IMG/VR virus record: IMGVR_UViG_3300043571_000279
Span: 1-64,000 of that record
Length of the DNA stretch: 64,000 bases
Reading direction: 5' to 3' (one strand)
Source: a virus
Every line of letters begins with the position of its first letter. Within the stretch, counting starts at the first letter, position 1. The translations under genes were made by a program, and so were the position numbers. A model generated the notes under the pieces. It searched no databases. It was not told where the DNA came from and saw nothing but the letters and a program-made list of their open reading frames with translations. Of the stretch, positions 1-9,114 are shown piece after piece.

Positions 1-901
1 GTGCGTCGTAAATTAGACGGTTCTTATGCTTAACCATAATGTCACGAACATACTGCTCTGCCTTCATCTTAGGAAGATTACCAACGTCAATATACCAAAT
101 ACGACGTTCTGGTGCACGAGCAAGACGGTAAATAACTAGAGCGTCTTCCAATGTTCTTAACTGATTAAGCGGCTTGATTGCTTTATGTAGATAAGATAAA
201 ACCATTGTGCCTTGATTGTCAGTAAGACCAGACACAACGTGTAAAATAGAATCCTTAGCAATTTTTAGTCCTGTTGTTGATGGACCAACTGCTTTATTTC
301 CGAAGTTGAAACCTTTGTCATTGAAAATGAAATATTCATTAACTGTCTTAGTTACAACTGCATCGCCTGGATTATTGGCTTGAATCTTTTTCTTTTGGAC
401 CTCACGGACTTTACGAATCTTACGTGGATCAACGTATCTTACTTCTTTGATACCTGCTGCTGGATTTTTATCATCAATAATAACATGATAATATAAACGA
501 CCATCAATATACCAGCGTCTATAAATTTCATAAGCATATTTGTTAAACCCTAAAAGGTTTAGACAATATTGAAATTCGTCACGAATAATCTTTTTAATAT
601 TTTCATTAACATTTAACTGCTCAAGATTAATTTGAACAATATGTTCTTCGTCAATTGAAATAGATTCATTAACAATTTCGTCAACAGCGGCATCACATTC
701 TGGTTGTAATGACATCTCACGATATTTTGTTACTAACTCTGCTTCAGATCTAACAGTGCCATCGAGATCAACATAAGTGCCAAAAGCACCACCTGCTGAT
801 ACGACTACTGCACCATCATCTGAGTCCTTTGGAGGAGCAAATGATGGTAACTCTATGTCTGGACGTTTTTTTCTGAGTTCGAAGCCGAATAATTCTGCCA
901 A
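1..901 (-). CDS. 20: Portal vertex protein gp20 (partial, N-terminal ~300 aa)
   Basis: This is the portal of T4-like phages, the dodecameric ring at one capsid vertex through which DNA is packaged and to which the neck attaches. The reading frame is open from 901 to the window edge. The visible N-terminal part begins LAELFGFELRKKRPDIELP and contains the family-typical stretch RLARAPERRIWYIDVGNLP followed by KAEQYVRDIMVKHKNRLIYDA. No ATG is available upstream; the likely start is TTG at 901-899, preceded by GGAG seven bases upstream. It lies directly downstream of gp19 in the T4 order 18-19-20. The C-terminal part of the protein is outside the window. Identity is firm; the TTG start is inferred from frame and ribosome binding site. 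Confidence 0.9.
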   Translation of the reverse strand, partial: MAELFGFELRKKRPDIELPSFAPPKDSDDGAVVVSAGGAFGTYVDLDGTVRSEAELVTKYREMSLQPECDAAVDEIVNESISIDEEHIVQINLEQLNVNENIKKIIRDEFQYCLNLLGFNKYAYEIYRRWYIDGRLYYHVIIDDKNPAAGIKEVRYVDPRKIRKVREVQKKKIQANNPGDAVVTKTVNEYFIFNDKGFNFGNKAVGPSTTGLKIAKDSILHVVSGLTDNQGTMVLSYLHKAIKPLNQLRTLEDALVIYRLARAPERRIWYIDVGNLPKMKAEQYVRDIMVKHKNRLIYDA

Positions 902-919
902 ATTTTTTCTCCAAGTATT

Positions 920-940
920 GAGGGGAGATTAACTCCCCTC
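920..940 (-). promoter_or_regulatory. Intercistronic stem-loop between gp19 and gp20
   Basis: A perfect 8-bp stem (GAGGGGAG/CTCCCCTC) with a 5-nt loop lies in the leader of gp20, a few bases before its ribosome binding site. No U-tract follows on the minus strand, so it looks more like an mRNA processing/stability or translational element than a terminator. Confidence 0.6.
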
Positions 941-955
941 TTCAATAATATAAAG

Positions 956-963
956 TATTTATT
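956..963 (-). promoter_or_regulatory. T4-type late promoter variant (AATAAATA) for gp20
   Basis: AATAAATA on the minus strand overlaps the gp19 stop codon. Start of transcription would fall near 950, giving a leader that contains the 920-940 hairpin. It differs from the T4 consensus TATAAATA in the first base, a variant repeated before several other late genes here. Confidence 0.45.
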
Positions 964-1576
964 ATAGTACCGATTGAGGCCCAACTTCAGTTTCAGCAAG
1001 ATAAGTAGTAACCTTACCTGATGTTTTAACTGAAGCGTCTTCAACTGTTGGAATCCAATAATCATAAGCAAAGTTTACAGTAAACTCTTCAATATTATTA
1101 CCAGAATCCCAACCTAGACCAATACCACTTAGCTGTGTTGGGAAAGCGCCCCAGAGCTGATATTCACGAAGGACATCGCCATCCTTACTATATTGTGTTA
1201 CGTCAATTAGTGTTTTATACTGTTCGGCAGAAGCAGTTGGAACACGAACGTTTGAAATTACAGTATTAATACCGTTTAGCCAAGCTTCGAACATTGAACG
1301 AACAGAGAAATCTTCATCGTTCATGACTGTTACTGACCAATCAGCATAAGTTCTTTCTCCAGCAACTTTAATCTTACGACCGAAATAAGGAATTTCGATG
1401 TTAGAAACAGTTGATTCAGGTAGTTCGGCTGCACGACATGTGAAAACGAACTTTCTGAAGGCTTCCGGATTTAACGGAATGCCAACTGGAGGAGCAACAT
1501 TAATTTGGAAGAGGGAGGGTCTAGCTCCACCATAAACTAGACCCTGTGCCTTAAATTGATTAATATTGAAAGCCAT
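962..1576 (-). CDS. 19: Tail tube protein gp19
   Basis: This is the major subunit of the inner tail tube, which polymerises on the gp48/gp54 baseplate cap inside the sheath. It is 204 residues, close to the usual length for T4-like gp19. The N-terminus MAFNINQFKAQGLVYGGARP and the C-terminal half, with the tube-fold signature LWGAFPTQLSGIGLGWDS...FTVNFAYDYW, are characteristic. A paralogous tube-fold protein is encoded at 49740-50432. The gene sits between sheath gp18 and portal gp20, as in T4. A good ribosome binding site (AAAGGAGT) precedes the ATG. Confidence 0.93.
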   Translation of the reverse strand: MAFNINQFKAQGLVYGGARPSLFQINVAPPVGIPLNPEAFRKFVFTCRAAELPESTVSNIEIPYFGRKIKVAGERTYADWSVTVMNDEDFSVRSMFEAWLNGINTVISNVRVPTASAEQYKTLIDVTQYSKDGDVLREYQLWGAFPTQLSGIGLGWDSGNNIEEFTVNFAYDYWIPTVEDASVKTSGKVTTYLAETEVGPQSVL

Positions 1577-1602
1577 CTATTTTACTCCTTTGAGATTTTA
1601 TC

Positions 1603-1610
1603 TATTTATT
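1603..1610 (-). promoter_or_regulatory. Late promoter variant (AATAAATA) for gp19
   Basis: AATAAATA on the minus strand lies 27 bp before the gp19 ATG and overlaps the end of gp18. Position and sequence fit the late-promoter pattern seen throughout the window. Confidence 0.45.
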
Positions 1611-4206
1611 AAAACTTTCCGATAACTTCAGTAAACTGCACTCCAGTTGGAACAGCAATAAAGTTAAGCTGGATGAAGTTAATGCTTCTCGCAGGTTTAA
1701 TATAGATATCACCGACAAACTGATTGCTGTCGATAATTTGTGGCGTATTATTTGTATCGTCACAAACAACGTAGAAGTCAGTAATACCACGTCTACCCTG
1801 AATATTGCGTAGGTATGGTGTTACTAGGTTCTTGAACTGCGCTCTAGTAAATGCGTCATTGAACTCGAATAGTGAATATTTAGCTGAAATAGCAATTGCC
1901 TTTTCAAGAACAATGAATAGTCTACGAACATTGATACGATCAAACGCAGATGGCTTAGACTGTAGAGTCTTATCGCCATACAAGATAGTTCCTTGGCCTG
2001 GGAAAGTTACAACTGGATTTATGTTCTTAACATAAAGAGTGTCTCTTTCTGCCTTGCGTGGATTAAATGCTAGTTTAACTAGGTTCTTAATCTGACCACG
2101 GTTGAAACCTGCAGGTGAGAACCAAACTTCTCTTGAAGCGTCGGATCTTACACACAATCCAGCAATATCACCATTTAGAGGAATCCAACGATAAACGTCG
2201 TTATAACGGTCATACTGATACTTGTAACCGGAATCAAGAATTGCGTATGAAGAATCATGAATTACATTTCTCCAAGCAACAAGATCTGCAGCCTCATTAC
2301 CTGTGTTGTTTACTACAGTTCTCTTATCAGGCGAGATAAGAGCGACACAGTCTCTTCTGATATCGCAAATATTATCGATAATATAATTTGCTAATTCATG
2401 ATTATAAACAGTTACTTCGTTACCATCTTCGTCTTCAGAAATAGTCATTCCACCAGTTGGACGACCTTGAAGAACAAGAGAAATATCGATATCTTCAGGT
2501 GAAACGAATAGATCGTATGCTTCACCAAGAATATCAATAGTGGCGTTTTCTTCAGAAAGACCATCAGCGCCCAGTGAGAACTGAACACTTGCAGGTCTTG
2601 AAGAAGTTGAAGAAGTTAGATTTATAGCATTATTAGAACGAGCAGTTGCTCTATCGTTTGCCCACCAAATATACTGAGAACCTTCGTTGACAACTGTCTT
2701 GTAATAATTTACAGAGTTATCTTCGTTCTTAGCGTCTGTGGCTCTTGAAAGTTTCTGATGAACTTCTAGGATTTGACCAGGAACGCCAGTAAAGGCACCG
2801 TTATTATCAACTACAACGACATGAAGTTCATCGTTTGCTGATGTGTTACCGTTAAAAAGCTGCCATTCTGACTGTCCAGGAGCTCCATCAACTACGTCAA
2901 AGAATTCCCAAAATCTTTGAATTTTATTGAAAGTATAGTTTGAACGTAGTCTATAAGGATCCTCAAACCCAATATTCAATGTAGAAGTATTGGCAAGGAA
3001 CTTACTGTTTGCTCCATTAGTCTGAACAAGATTTACTCTGTTTCCAAATGGTGTTGTTGATAGTCTGAATGATGTGTTATTGGCTTCAATTACATAGTAA
3101 GTTGTACCATTAGTAAGACCAGCAATTACAGCATCGCCAGCGTTGTTAGAATAAACAACGGCATCACCATTAGAGAACGGATTTTTAGTAACTGTGATAA
3201 AATCAGTACTTGTATTAACGTTATTATTTCCGCTAATTGAAACGTTGGCTGTTACATTTGTTGTAACAGAAGTTCTCTTAACTTGAAGGTACTGATAACC
3301 AATAGTGCTATTACCAGCCAAAATTCTATCGCCAGCAGCTATCTGACTCTGAACTGTAGTAATAGATGCATTAGTAGAAGTATTACCAACGAATTTAACG
3401 AGACCTGTATTTGAACCTATTCTAAATTCAATACGATTAGTCAATGCAATATTTGCTTGATAGCTGTTTGCATTATCGCAGATAGCAACTCTCAAAGAGT
3501 TACCCATCAAACCTGGATACTTTGCTACGTAAATAACGTCGGCATCAAAATTGCCATCGATATCAGTATAAACATTACGATTTTTTACAATCTGATTTAC
3601 TAGATTAGCTACGAACGGAGTTCCTGTAGAATCATCAAAGCCGACAGCTGTATAAGCAGTATCTGGACGACCAAAATAGATATCTGCATTAGCTGTGCCA
3701 GTTATTGAACCAGTAGTTGTAGTGAATATATTCTGGTTAAGAACAATAGCTGTTGTGTTAATAGCAGCAATAGAAAATGCATTTGAGGCTGCAATTATGC
3801 TTGAATTAGTTGTCTGGTTGATATACATACCAACGGTTAGACCCAAATTAGCAACATTTGCTCCAGTTCCACTAGTCAAGATGTTATTTGAAACTGATGA
3901 ATTTGCTGCAAGAACAAAGGTTAGAGGGCCAGGAGTAGCTCCATCTACTTTTGCTGCTCTAGAAACATAAAGACGATTTGAATATGCCAAAAAGTTTGCA
4001 GCTGTAAACCAAGTTTCAGCGTTGAAATTAGTTGGCTTGGCGAATCTTCTTACAAGATCGTCTTCTGTTGAGATGAGAACACGTTCACCTATTGGACCCC
4101 AACGGAATACGCCAGCAAAGGCACCGTCAGATGTGGCTACTGAAGGAACAACGGTTGTAAGATCGATTTCTGATACATTTACACCAGGTGATAGTTGGAA
4201 AGCCAT
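1609..4206 (-). CDS. 18: Tail sheath protein gp18
   Basis: This is the contractile sheath subunit. At 865 residues it is longer than T4 gp18 (659 aa), with the extra length in the middle. The N-terminus MAFQLSPGVNVSEIDLTTVVP is the standard sheath start (SPGV-V-E-D-T). The C-terminal region, with the conserved patterns CVRSDASREVWFSPAGFNRG and LNPRKAERDTLYVKNINPVVTFPGQGTILYGDKTL and ending in a tube-contact domain, is highly typical. The middle insertion (about residues 80-450) is rich in Asn, Ser and Thr and resembles the composition of the fibres encoded nearby; it would lie on the outside of the sheath. It has its own late promoter at 4252-4259. Confidence 0.95.
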   Translation of the reverse strand: MAFQLSPGVNVSEIDLTTVVPSVATSDGAFAGVFRWGPIGERVLISTEDDLVRRFAKPTNFNAETWFTAANFLAYSNRLYVSRAAKVDGATPGPLTFVLAANSSVSNNILTSGTGANVANLGLTVGMYINQTTNSSIIAASNAFSIAAINTTAIVLNQNIFTTTTGSITGTANADIYFGRPDTAYTAVGFDDSTGTPFVANLVNQIVKNRNVYTDIDGNFDADVIYVAKYPGLMGNSLRVAICDNANSYQANIALTNRIEFRIGSNTGLVKFVGNTSTNASITTVQSQIAAGDRILAGNSTIGYQYLQVKRTSVTTNVTANVSISGNNNVNTSTDFITVTKNPFSNGDAVVYSNNAGDAVIAGLTNGTTYYVIEANNTSFRLSTTPFGNRVNLVQTNGANSKFLANTSTLNIGFEDPYRLRSNYTFNKIQRFWEFFDVVDGAPGQSEWQLFNGNTSANDELHVVVVDNNGAFTGVPGQILEVHQKLSRATDAKNEDNSVNYYKTVVNEGSQYIWWANDRATARSNNAINLTSSTSSRPASVQFSLGADGLSEENATIDILGEAYDLFVSPEDIDISLVLQGRPTGGMTISEDEDGNEVTVYNHELANYIIDNICDIRRDCVALISPDKRTVVNNTGNEAADLVAWRNVIHDSSYAILDSGYKYQYDRYNDVYRWIPLNGDIAGLCVRSDASREVWFSPAGFNRGQIKNLVKLAFNPRKAERDTLYVKNINPVVTFPGQGTILYGDKTLQSKPSAFDRINVRRLFIVLEKAIAISAKYSLFEFNDAFTRAQFKNLVTPYLRNIQGRRGITDFYVVCDDTNNTPQIIDSNQFVGDIYIKPARSINFIQLNFIAVPTGVQFTEVIGKF

Positions 4207-4251
4207 TTATTTTTCTCCCTTTTGCGAGAACTTGCAATTATGAATTTTTTA

Positions 4252-4259
4252 TATTTATA
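4252..4259 (-). promoter_or_regulatory. Late promoter TATAAATA for gp18
   Basis: A perfect T4 late promoter box lies on the minus strand 46 bp upstream of the gp18 ATG, in the gap between gp17 and gp18. This is one of the clearest late promoters of the window. Confidence 0.8.
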
Positions 4260-4271
4260 AAATGGGCTTTT

Positions 4272-5912
4272 TTAGAAGTCCTGAGGTTGGTTCCACATCC
4301 AAGAATCACCGACAAATCTTTCATAATCTTCTTCAATAAAATCGTCCCTTCCAGAGTCCACAAACCCAAAAGGAGCCAAATCTTGCTCCATATCTTCTTC
4401 GGTTTTGTCCCTTAGTGACATAAGAGTGTTGATATTAGTATAGTCTTTAAAATATTGCTGGTCCGAGAGCCAAGCAAACAGAACCAGACACATAACCAAG
4501 TCATCGTGTTTACCGGACTCTGCTTCGTACGAAGTTCCTTTTTTAGAAAAGGTGCCTAATTCACTGATGGTGTTTACGTCGTTTACTATCAACTGGTTTT
4601 GCTCAATCAGTAGTTTTAGGATAGAACACCCAATAGATTTTACAATTTTGGTAGTTCTAATGCCCTTGTCAACGCTGCCGCCTCCAAACCCAGTAGTTAT
4701 TCTTTTGCCGGACCTACCAGCGTTTTCGGTAAACAGAACATTCTCATACCCAAAATCATAGTTGAGAGAAGTTGAGACTTGTTCACCTATGTCATTAACC
4801 TCAACAAGAACTGAAGCATTATTATACGCCTTAGCGGTTCGGTGGATAATGTCGGCATAATCTAGCGGGGTGATAGCATTATTCCTATAAACGCCCACTT
4901 GTTGATAAGGCATAGAAGTAACATCTATCAACTGAAAGGCTGAATAGTCCAATCCTTTACCACGAGAAACGTCACAAACCATCATATAAACATGATTAGG
5001 TTCTACTGCTCTGAACTGAGTTAGACCATCTTTTTGTAAGATTGGATTCTGAGAAACTAATTCCTTGAGCTTCCAACCAGCAATTAGAGTTCCGGATGAA
5101 CCTAGGAATTCGCAGTTATACTCCTGATCAAACTTTTCAAGATCAAAGTTCATACCCGCTAAAGTGTCAGCTTTCCACTTCTCATCTCTACCAGGAACTG
5201 CTTGCCAATTGACTAGAATTGGATGATATCCGTTAGTCCCCTTTTCAGCGTTCGCCCAAGTAGCATGGAAGTGGTTCAAACCGTTCGGAGTAGAAACTAG
5301 AATGATCTTGGATTCTGAACCTGATGAAATAGTAGGATAAACTGAGGTGAAGAATTCGTCCCAGTTATCAATGAACGCCGCTTCGTCGATGAATAGAAGG
5401 TTGATGGTATAACCACGGATGGCGCTGGCAGAAGTGGCAGCAGCCAAAACACGACTGTTATTTTCAAGAACGAATGAACCTTTATTCCATTCAACAACGC
5501 CCTGCTGGAGCCATTTAGGTAAGTGCTGGTAAGCCAACTGAACACGACCAAGAATTTCTCGAGCCGTATCGCCCTTGTTGGCTAGTAGGGCTACGGTCTT
5601 ATCAGGGTGAAAAATAATATACCAAAGGATGAAGGCGCAGGTAGTTGTTGACTTACCTGCCTGTCGAGCAGTAGTAACAATAGTGTAACGGTTGTCTTTA
5701 AATGAAGTCACCATTTCTTTCTGGTAACCATACAACTTGAAACTTGTAAGACCCTCGTTAATCGAGATAATCTTCATATAATTTTCAGTAAAATAAACAG
5801 GATCGTTCTGACATTTTACATACTCCTGAACAAGGTCCGGAGTCCATTCAATGTTCTGATTAGTTTTCTTTAGAAGAACATTACCCTTATAACCACCCAC
5901 CAACTCATTCAT
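4272..5912 (-). CDS. 17: Large terminase subunit gp17 (ATPase/nuclease)
   Basis: This is the DNA packaging motor: it cuts concatemeric DNA and pumps it into the prohead through gp20. The protein has 546 residues. The N-terminal ATPase shows Walker A TARQAGKST (residues 81-89) and Walker B NLLFIDEAAF (171-180, with the acidic pair D176/E177). The coupling motif VSTPNGLNHF follows at about 206-215. The C-terminal RNase H-like nuclease shows its first acidic residue in VCDVSRGKG (D314) and a late acidic motif in GKHDDLVM. The gene overlaps gp16 by 8 bp, implying translational coupling. No intron or intein is visible. Confidence 0.97.
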   Translation of the reverse strand: MNELVGGYKGNVLLKKTNQNIEWTPDLVQEYVKCQNDPVYFTENYMKIISINEGLTSFKLYGYQKEMVTSFKDNRYTIVTTARQAGKSTTTCAFILWYIIFHPDKTVALLANKGDTAREILGRVQLAYQHLPKWLQQGVVEWNKGSFVLENNSRVLAAATSASAIRGYTINLLFIDEAAFIDNWDEFFTSVYPTISSGSESKIILVSTPNGLNHFHATWANAEKGTNGYHPILVNWQAVPGRDEKWKADTLAGMNFDLEKFDQEYNCEFLGSSGTLIAGWKLKELVSQNPILQKDGLTQFRAVEPNHVYMMVCDVSRGKGLDYSAFQLIDVTSMPYQQVGVYRNNAITPLDYADIIHRTAKAYNNASVLVEVNDIGEQVSTSLNYDFGYENVLFTENAGRSGKRITTGFGGGSVDKGIRTTKIVKSIGCSILKLLIEQNQLIVNDVNTISELGTFSKKGTSYEAESGKHDDLVMCLVLFAWLSDQQYFKDYTNINTLMSLRDKTEEDMEQDLAPFGFVDSGRDDFIEEDYERFVGDSWMWNQPQDF

Positions 5913-6321
5913 TGTTCTTCATATCCTTGAGAACTTTTTGTAACTCGGCAGTTGAACCCACAAATAAGTTGTTATTAATAGTCTGAGCTTTTTCGTTTAT
6001 AGGACTATCTTTGGCGTCAATATCTCTAATTTTAGTTTGAAGATCTAACAGTTCTTTATTAGTGTTGACCACTGTATCCATAAGTTTGGCCAAGACTTCG
6101 AATGCACGTGGATGCTGAGAAGCTGCTGCGATCTCAGTTAATTTACCAATGGCTTCTTGACCTGTTTGAATTACTTCATACAAATTAGCTCTTGCAGCTT
6201 CAAAATCATTCCTAGCAGAATCATCATGAGCTTTAGCAATTATATTGTCTATTTGTTTTTCATATTCTAATGGCGGCAGACCTAATGCCTTGCCAATAGG
6301 ATCATCATCTTTTTCTGTCAT
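5905..6321 (-). CDS. 16: Small terminase subunit gp16
   Basis: This is the small terminase subunit, which recognises DNA and regulates gp17. It has 138 residues and is mostly predicted helix, with a central EAARANLYEVIQTGQEAIGKL/VLAKLMDTVVNTNKELLDLQTKI helical-hairpin region typical of T4 gp16 oligomerisation. Position between gp15 and gp17, with overlaps at both ends (4 bp and 8 bp), fixes the identity. The N-terminal stretch DDPIGKALGLPPLEYE is notable because a close match begins the protein encoded at 60844-61272 on the other strand. Confidence 0.88.
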   Translation of the reverse strand: MTEKDDDPIGKALGLPPLEYEKQIDNIIAKAHDDSARNDFEAARANLYEVIQTGQEAIGKLTEIAAASQHPRAFEVLAKLMDTVVNTNKELLDLQTKIRDIDAKDSPINEKAQTINNNLFVGSTAELQKVLKDMKNNE

Positions 6322-7175
6322 TCAATCTCATCAGTGTTGTAAATTTGAGTAATAAACCCATAATCATCGTCAGCGTCAATTTCTGTATATGGCAAAGTGC
6401 CAGTATTTGCATTTGGTTTTCCGGTGTATGTAATTGGATCACCATTTGCGTTCAAACCTGGCTGAATAGTAACCTTTTCAATCATTGGGGTTACGCCTCT
6501 ACCTTCAGCAGCAGTATTTGTAGAAGGTATATAAAACTGAGTTCTAATAAACTTAATAATACCAGAAGATTTAATCGGACCATAGATATAACCCTTGAGG
6601 GTGAAATCTAGTTCCCAAATAATAGCTCTTCTTTCAACATATGCGCCATCGTATTTATCAATCTGATTGATGTTGTTCAGAACAATAGGAATATCCATTG
6701 TTACATTTACTTCAGGAATAAGATTAACTGTAGTTGTCCAGTCTGGAGTAAAATACGGAAGAATTTGTTCTATAATTTTAGTTCCATCTTCAGCATTTTT
6801 TACATAGATATATGCTTTAAAATTTATATTGTACGGTACTGGATTATATTGATATTTAAACTTACTAATGTCATCAGCGTCTTTAACAGCTATTCTTCCG
6901 ATAGTGTTTAACTTTCTAGATCCATCATATTCCATTTTACCCATCTCAAACGAAATCATAGGCATAGCAGGAACAGCATTAGTTTTATCTAATGTAGGAT
7001 CTTGAAGAACACGAGCAAGCATTTTATCTTTTGCTGCGTATGTAATTGGCACTTTTAACAGAGCAGTGACGTTACCTGATGCATCTGTTCTTGTAATGCG
7101 AATATCGTTCAACAATGTGCCCATAAGAATTACGTATTTTCTAATGAGGCTGAAATAAAATGGTTTGCCAAACAT
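6318..7175 (-). CDS. 15: Tail sheath stabiliser / tail completion protein gp15
   Basis: Gp15 forms the terminal hexamer that caps the finished tail and joins it to the neck. The protein is 285 aa (T4 272 aa). The N-terminus MFGKPFYFSLIRKYVILMGTLLNDIRI matches the gp15 pattern MFG-FY-S--R-Y--LMG-L, which also supports the first ATG as start. VPITYAAKDKMLARVLQDP and the LPYFTPDW/NLIPE segments are family typical. It starts at the stop of gp14 and overlaps gp16 by 4 bp. Confidence 0.93.
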   Translation of the reverse strand: MFGKPFYFSLIRKYVILMGTLLNDIRITRTDASGNVTALLKVPITYAAKDKMLARVLQDPTLDKTNAVPAMPMISFEMGKMEYDGSRKLNTIGRIAVKDADDISKFKYQYNPVPYNINFKAYIYVKNAEDGTKIIEQILPYFTPDWTTTVNLIPEVNVTMDIPIVLNNINQIDKYDGAYVERRAIIWELDFTLKGYIYGPIKSSGIIKFIRTQFYIPSTNTAAEGRGVTPMIEKVTIQPGLNANGDPITYTGKPNANTGTLPYTEIDADDDYGFITQIYNTDEIE

Positions 7176-7897
7176 TAGATATTTCCTTCACTGAATGGGT
7201 CTATAGAGGAGAAATCAATAAATTGATCGGACTCTGCCTGTATTTCCATACTATCATCCGCTGTGACATTGCCTGCAGCTGCATTTTCAAGAATAAGGTA
7301 ATCACCATCTTCAGTCAATATTGGGCCATTGTCAGAATCATCATCAATTGTCCAATCAAGAATATTTTGACTGTTCTGTTTTTCTAAAGCATCGATTTCA
7401 GGTATACCTGTATTGAATCTTTCACCAGAATATTCGAACACTTCACAAGTCATTTCCCATGTTTGTAAAGCGCCCAGTTGATAAAACATTTCATACTTAT
7501 TCACGAAACGAATAACAAACGCTCTTTGATTTAATGGAAACCAAATAACATCGCCTTCGTTTGGTCTTACTTGAGTAGTAAACTCACCAATTTCTTCATT
7601 AAATATTCTACGAGCAATAGAAAATACAACTTGATTGCGTATTTCGACACCAAATTTTGATAGGAATTCTCCGTCGCCAGAGAACCCATCAATTGATTTG
7701 ATATACATTTCTACAGGATACGCAGCTTCGTAACTTGACGAATCGTCTGCGCCATAAACTTCATCATAATTATTCAGAGTTCTAGGAAGATAATACATGT
7801 CCTGGCCATAGATCTTAATAGATTCTATGATTAGATTTTCAAGTAACAGCTGTTCCTGAGAAGCCTGAAAATTATTGAAAAAGAAATTAGTGGCCAT
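7175..7897 (-). CDS. 14: Neck protein gp14
   Basis: Gp14 forms, with gp13, the neck that connects the portal to the completed tail. It has 240 residues. The stretch QLLLENLIIESIKIYGQDMYYLPRTLNNYDEVYGAD is the gp14 hallmark, and GEFLSKFGVEIRNQVVFSIARRIF and the region around FPLNQRAFVIRFVNKYEMFYQLGALQTWEMTCEVFEYSGERF are also well conserved. It lies between gp13 and gp15 as in T4. Confidence 0.94.
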   Translation of the reverse strand: MATNFFFNNFQASQEQLLLENLIIESIKIYGQDMYYLPRTLNNYDEVYGADDSSSYEAAYPVEMYIKSIDGFSGDGEFLSKFGVEIRNQVVFSIARRIFNEEIGEFTTQVRPNEGDVIWFPLNQRAFVIRFVNKYEMFYQLGALQTWEMTCEVFEYSGERFNTGIPEIDALEKQNSQNILDWTIDDDSDNGPILTEDGDYLILENAAAGNVTADDSMEIQAESDQFIDFSSIDPFSEGNI

Positions 7898-7899
7898 AA

Positions 7900-8637
7900 T
7901 TACCCGATCATATCAGTTGCTGGTAAGCTGTATGAATAAATCATTTCTTTTTCTAGATCTGCTCTTTCAGCTGTCGCTTCATCATAAATCTTTTGACCGT
8001 TAAAGGTTAGACCTCCAGGCATTTTCATGCCTTCAAACTTTTTAAGGTTTGTTCCCCACTGTTGTTTAATCAAACAAGCTGCATATCTAAGCAACCAACG
8101 ATCGCTCCAAGCCTTAGTCCAAACATCTGGATCTACAACTTGATACGCTTCGACAATCAAATAGTTACCAACAGCAATCTGATCCCAAGACATGTCAATA
8201 TAAAGTCTATTATTATGACGATTATATCGTAGCGGTTGCTGACCTACTAACATTTGTTCAAGAAACTGAACATGATTCATAGCCATATAATATGGAACCA
8301 TTGAAACAGATGTTAGAGTATAAAGGTCGTTAAGAGCAATCTGATAACGAATATTGAATAGATTATTAAGACCAAGAGCAGAACCAAGAGGAAAAATGTT
8401 TACAGCGCCAATAATATTATCAGGAAGGGCAATATATTTGTTAGATATATCTGTTGCATCTATTTGTCTTTTATAATATGTTTTTTCTGAACCATCAAAA
8501 TGATAATCCCAAAAATAACGCAGAGCTTCGTCGATGCGATCGGAAACTTGATCTTCATCAACATTAATTTCAATTACTGGTTTACCTAGTCTTCGAAGAC
8601 AATTTTCAGTAAATTCTGCTCTTGTTGTCGGAGTCAT
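7900..8637 (-). CDS. 13: Neck protein gp13 (head-to-tail connector)
   Basis: Gp13 binds the portal vertex after packaging and is needed for tail joining. The protein has 245 aa. Visible family features are the N-terminal TRAEFTENCLRRLGKPVIEINVDEDQVSDRIDEALRYF, then YHFDGSEKTYYKR and the C-terminal KLFE-like region LIKQQWGTNLKKFEGMKMPGGLTFNG. It is preceded by a consensus late promoter at 8665-8672 and followed after 2 bp by gp14, so 13-14-15-16-17 form one compact operon. Confidence 0.94.
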   Translation of the reverse strand: MTPTTRAEFTENCLRRLGKPVIEINVDEDQVSDRIDEALRYFWDYHFDGSEKTYYKRQIDATDISNKYIALPDNIIGAVNIFPLGSALGLNNLFNIRYQIALNDLYTLTSVSMVPYYMAMNHVQFLEQMLVGQQPLRYNRHNNRLYIDMSWDQIAVGNYLIVEAYQVVDPDVWTKAWSDRWLLRYAACLIKQQWGTNLKKFEGMKMPGGLTFNGQKIYDEATAERADLEKEMIYSYSLPATDMIG

Positions 8638-8656
8638 TTGATTCCCTTAATCTATT

Positions 8657-9103
8657 TTATGGTATATTTATAGGAAGAGGCACTGGCACTTTATTACTTG
8701 CATTAATAGAAAACTCAACAATTGCATTAGCAAAATCTTTAAATTGTTGAACACTAGTAAATGTATGAATATTCATACCAAAATCTGGCCAATCTAATGT
8801 GTTAGAGTTTCCTGGGAATGCATTGTTCATTTGAATATATAAAAGAATAGAAGAAATTTTCTGTTGAACCTCGGTGCCATAAGGATAATCGCCATTTAAA
8901 TCTGGGTTAGAAGCTGATGCAATACTAACTGTCAATGGCGGCATATATGGTATAGGATCCGGGTCCTCTACTACATTACCTTCTGCAAGCCAAGCTTGAT
9001 AATCTGCCCATTCTTCTACATGTTCTGGGCCAATAATCATATTATCAGAAAGACGAACTACTGCGTCAGTGTCAAATCTTGCTTTATAACCTGTTGTTGA
9101 CAT
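8657..9103 (-). CDS. Putative tail-fibre assembly (chaperone-like) protein
   Basis: A 148-aa protein at the downstream end of the fibre cluster. The N-terminus reads like a fibre-linked segment (KARFDTDAVVRLSDNMIIGP), followed by EEWADYQAWLAEGNVVEDPDPIPY, a pattern typical of small tail-fibre assembly proteins (YLAWLAEGN-P-P). The C-terminal half, VQQKISSILLYIQMN...FTSVQQFKDFANAIVEF, is helical. In other phages such proteins help fold or attach the distal fibre and sit immediately after it, as here. The assignment is by motif and position only; it could also be a small structural tip protein. Confidence 0.55.
   Translation of the reverse strand: MSTTGYKARFDTDAVVRLSDNMIIGPEHVEEWADYQAWLAEGNVVEDPDPIPYMPPLTVSIASASNPDLNGDYPYGTEVQQKISSILLYIQMNNAFPGNSNTLDWPDFGMNIHTFTSVQQFKDFANAIVEFSINASNKVPVPLPINIP
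8665..8672 (-). promoter_or_regulatory. Late promoter TATAAATA for gp13-gp17
   Basis: A perfect TATAAATA on the minus strand lies 28 bp before the gp13 ATG and inside the 3' end of the preceding fibre-region gene. It would drive the neck/terminase operon late in infection. Confidence 0.75.
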
Positions 9104-9114
9104 TTTATAATCCT

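Noticed and set aside
3695-3970. Plus-strand open frames opposite gp18 and the fibre genes
   Set aside because: They mirror Asn/Thr/Ser-rich coding on the minus strand, have biased hydrophobic composition and no ribosome binding sites.
4272-5912. Possible intein or intron in gp17
   Set aside because: Walker A, Walker B and nuclease motifs follow each other at normal spacing in a 546-aa protein with no insertion.
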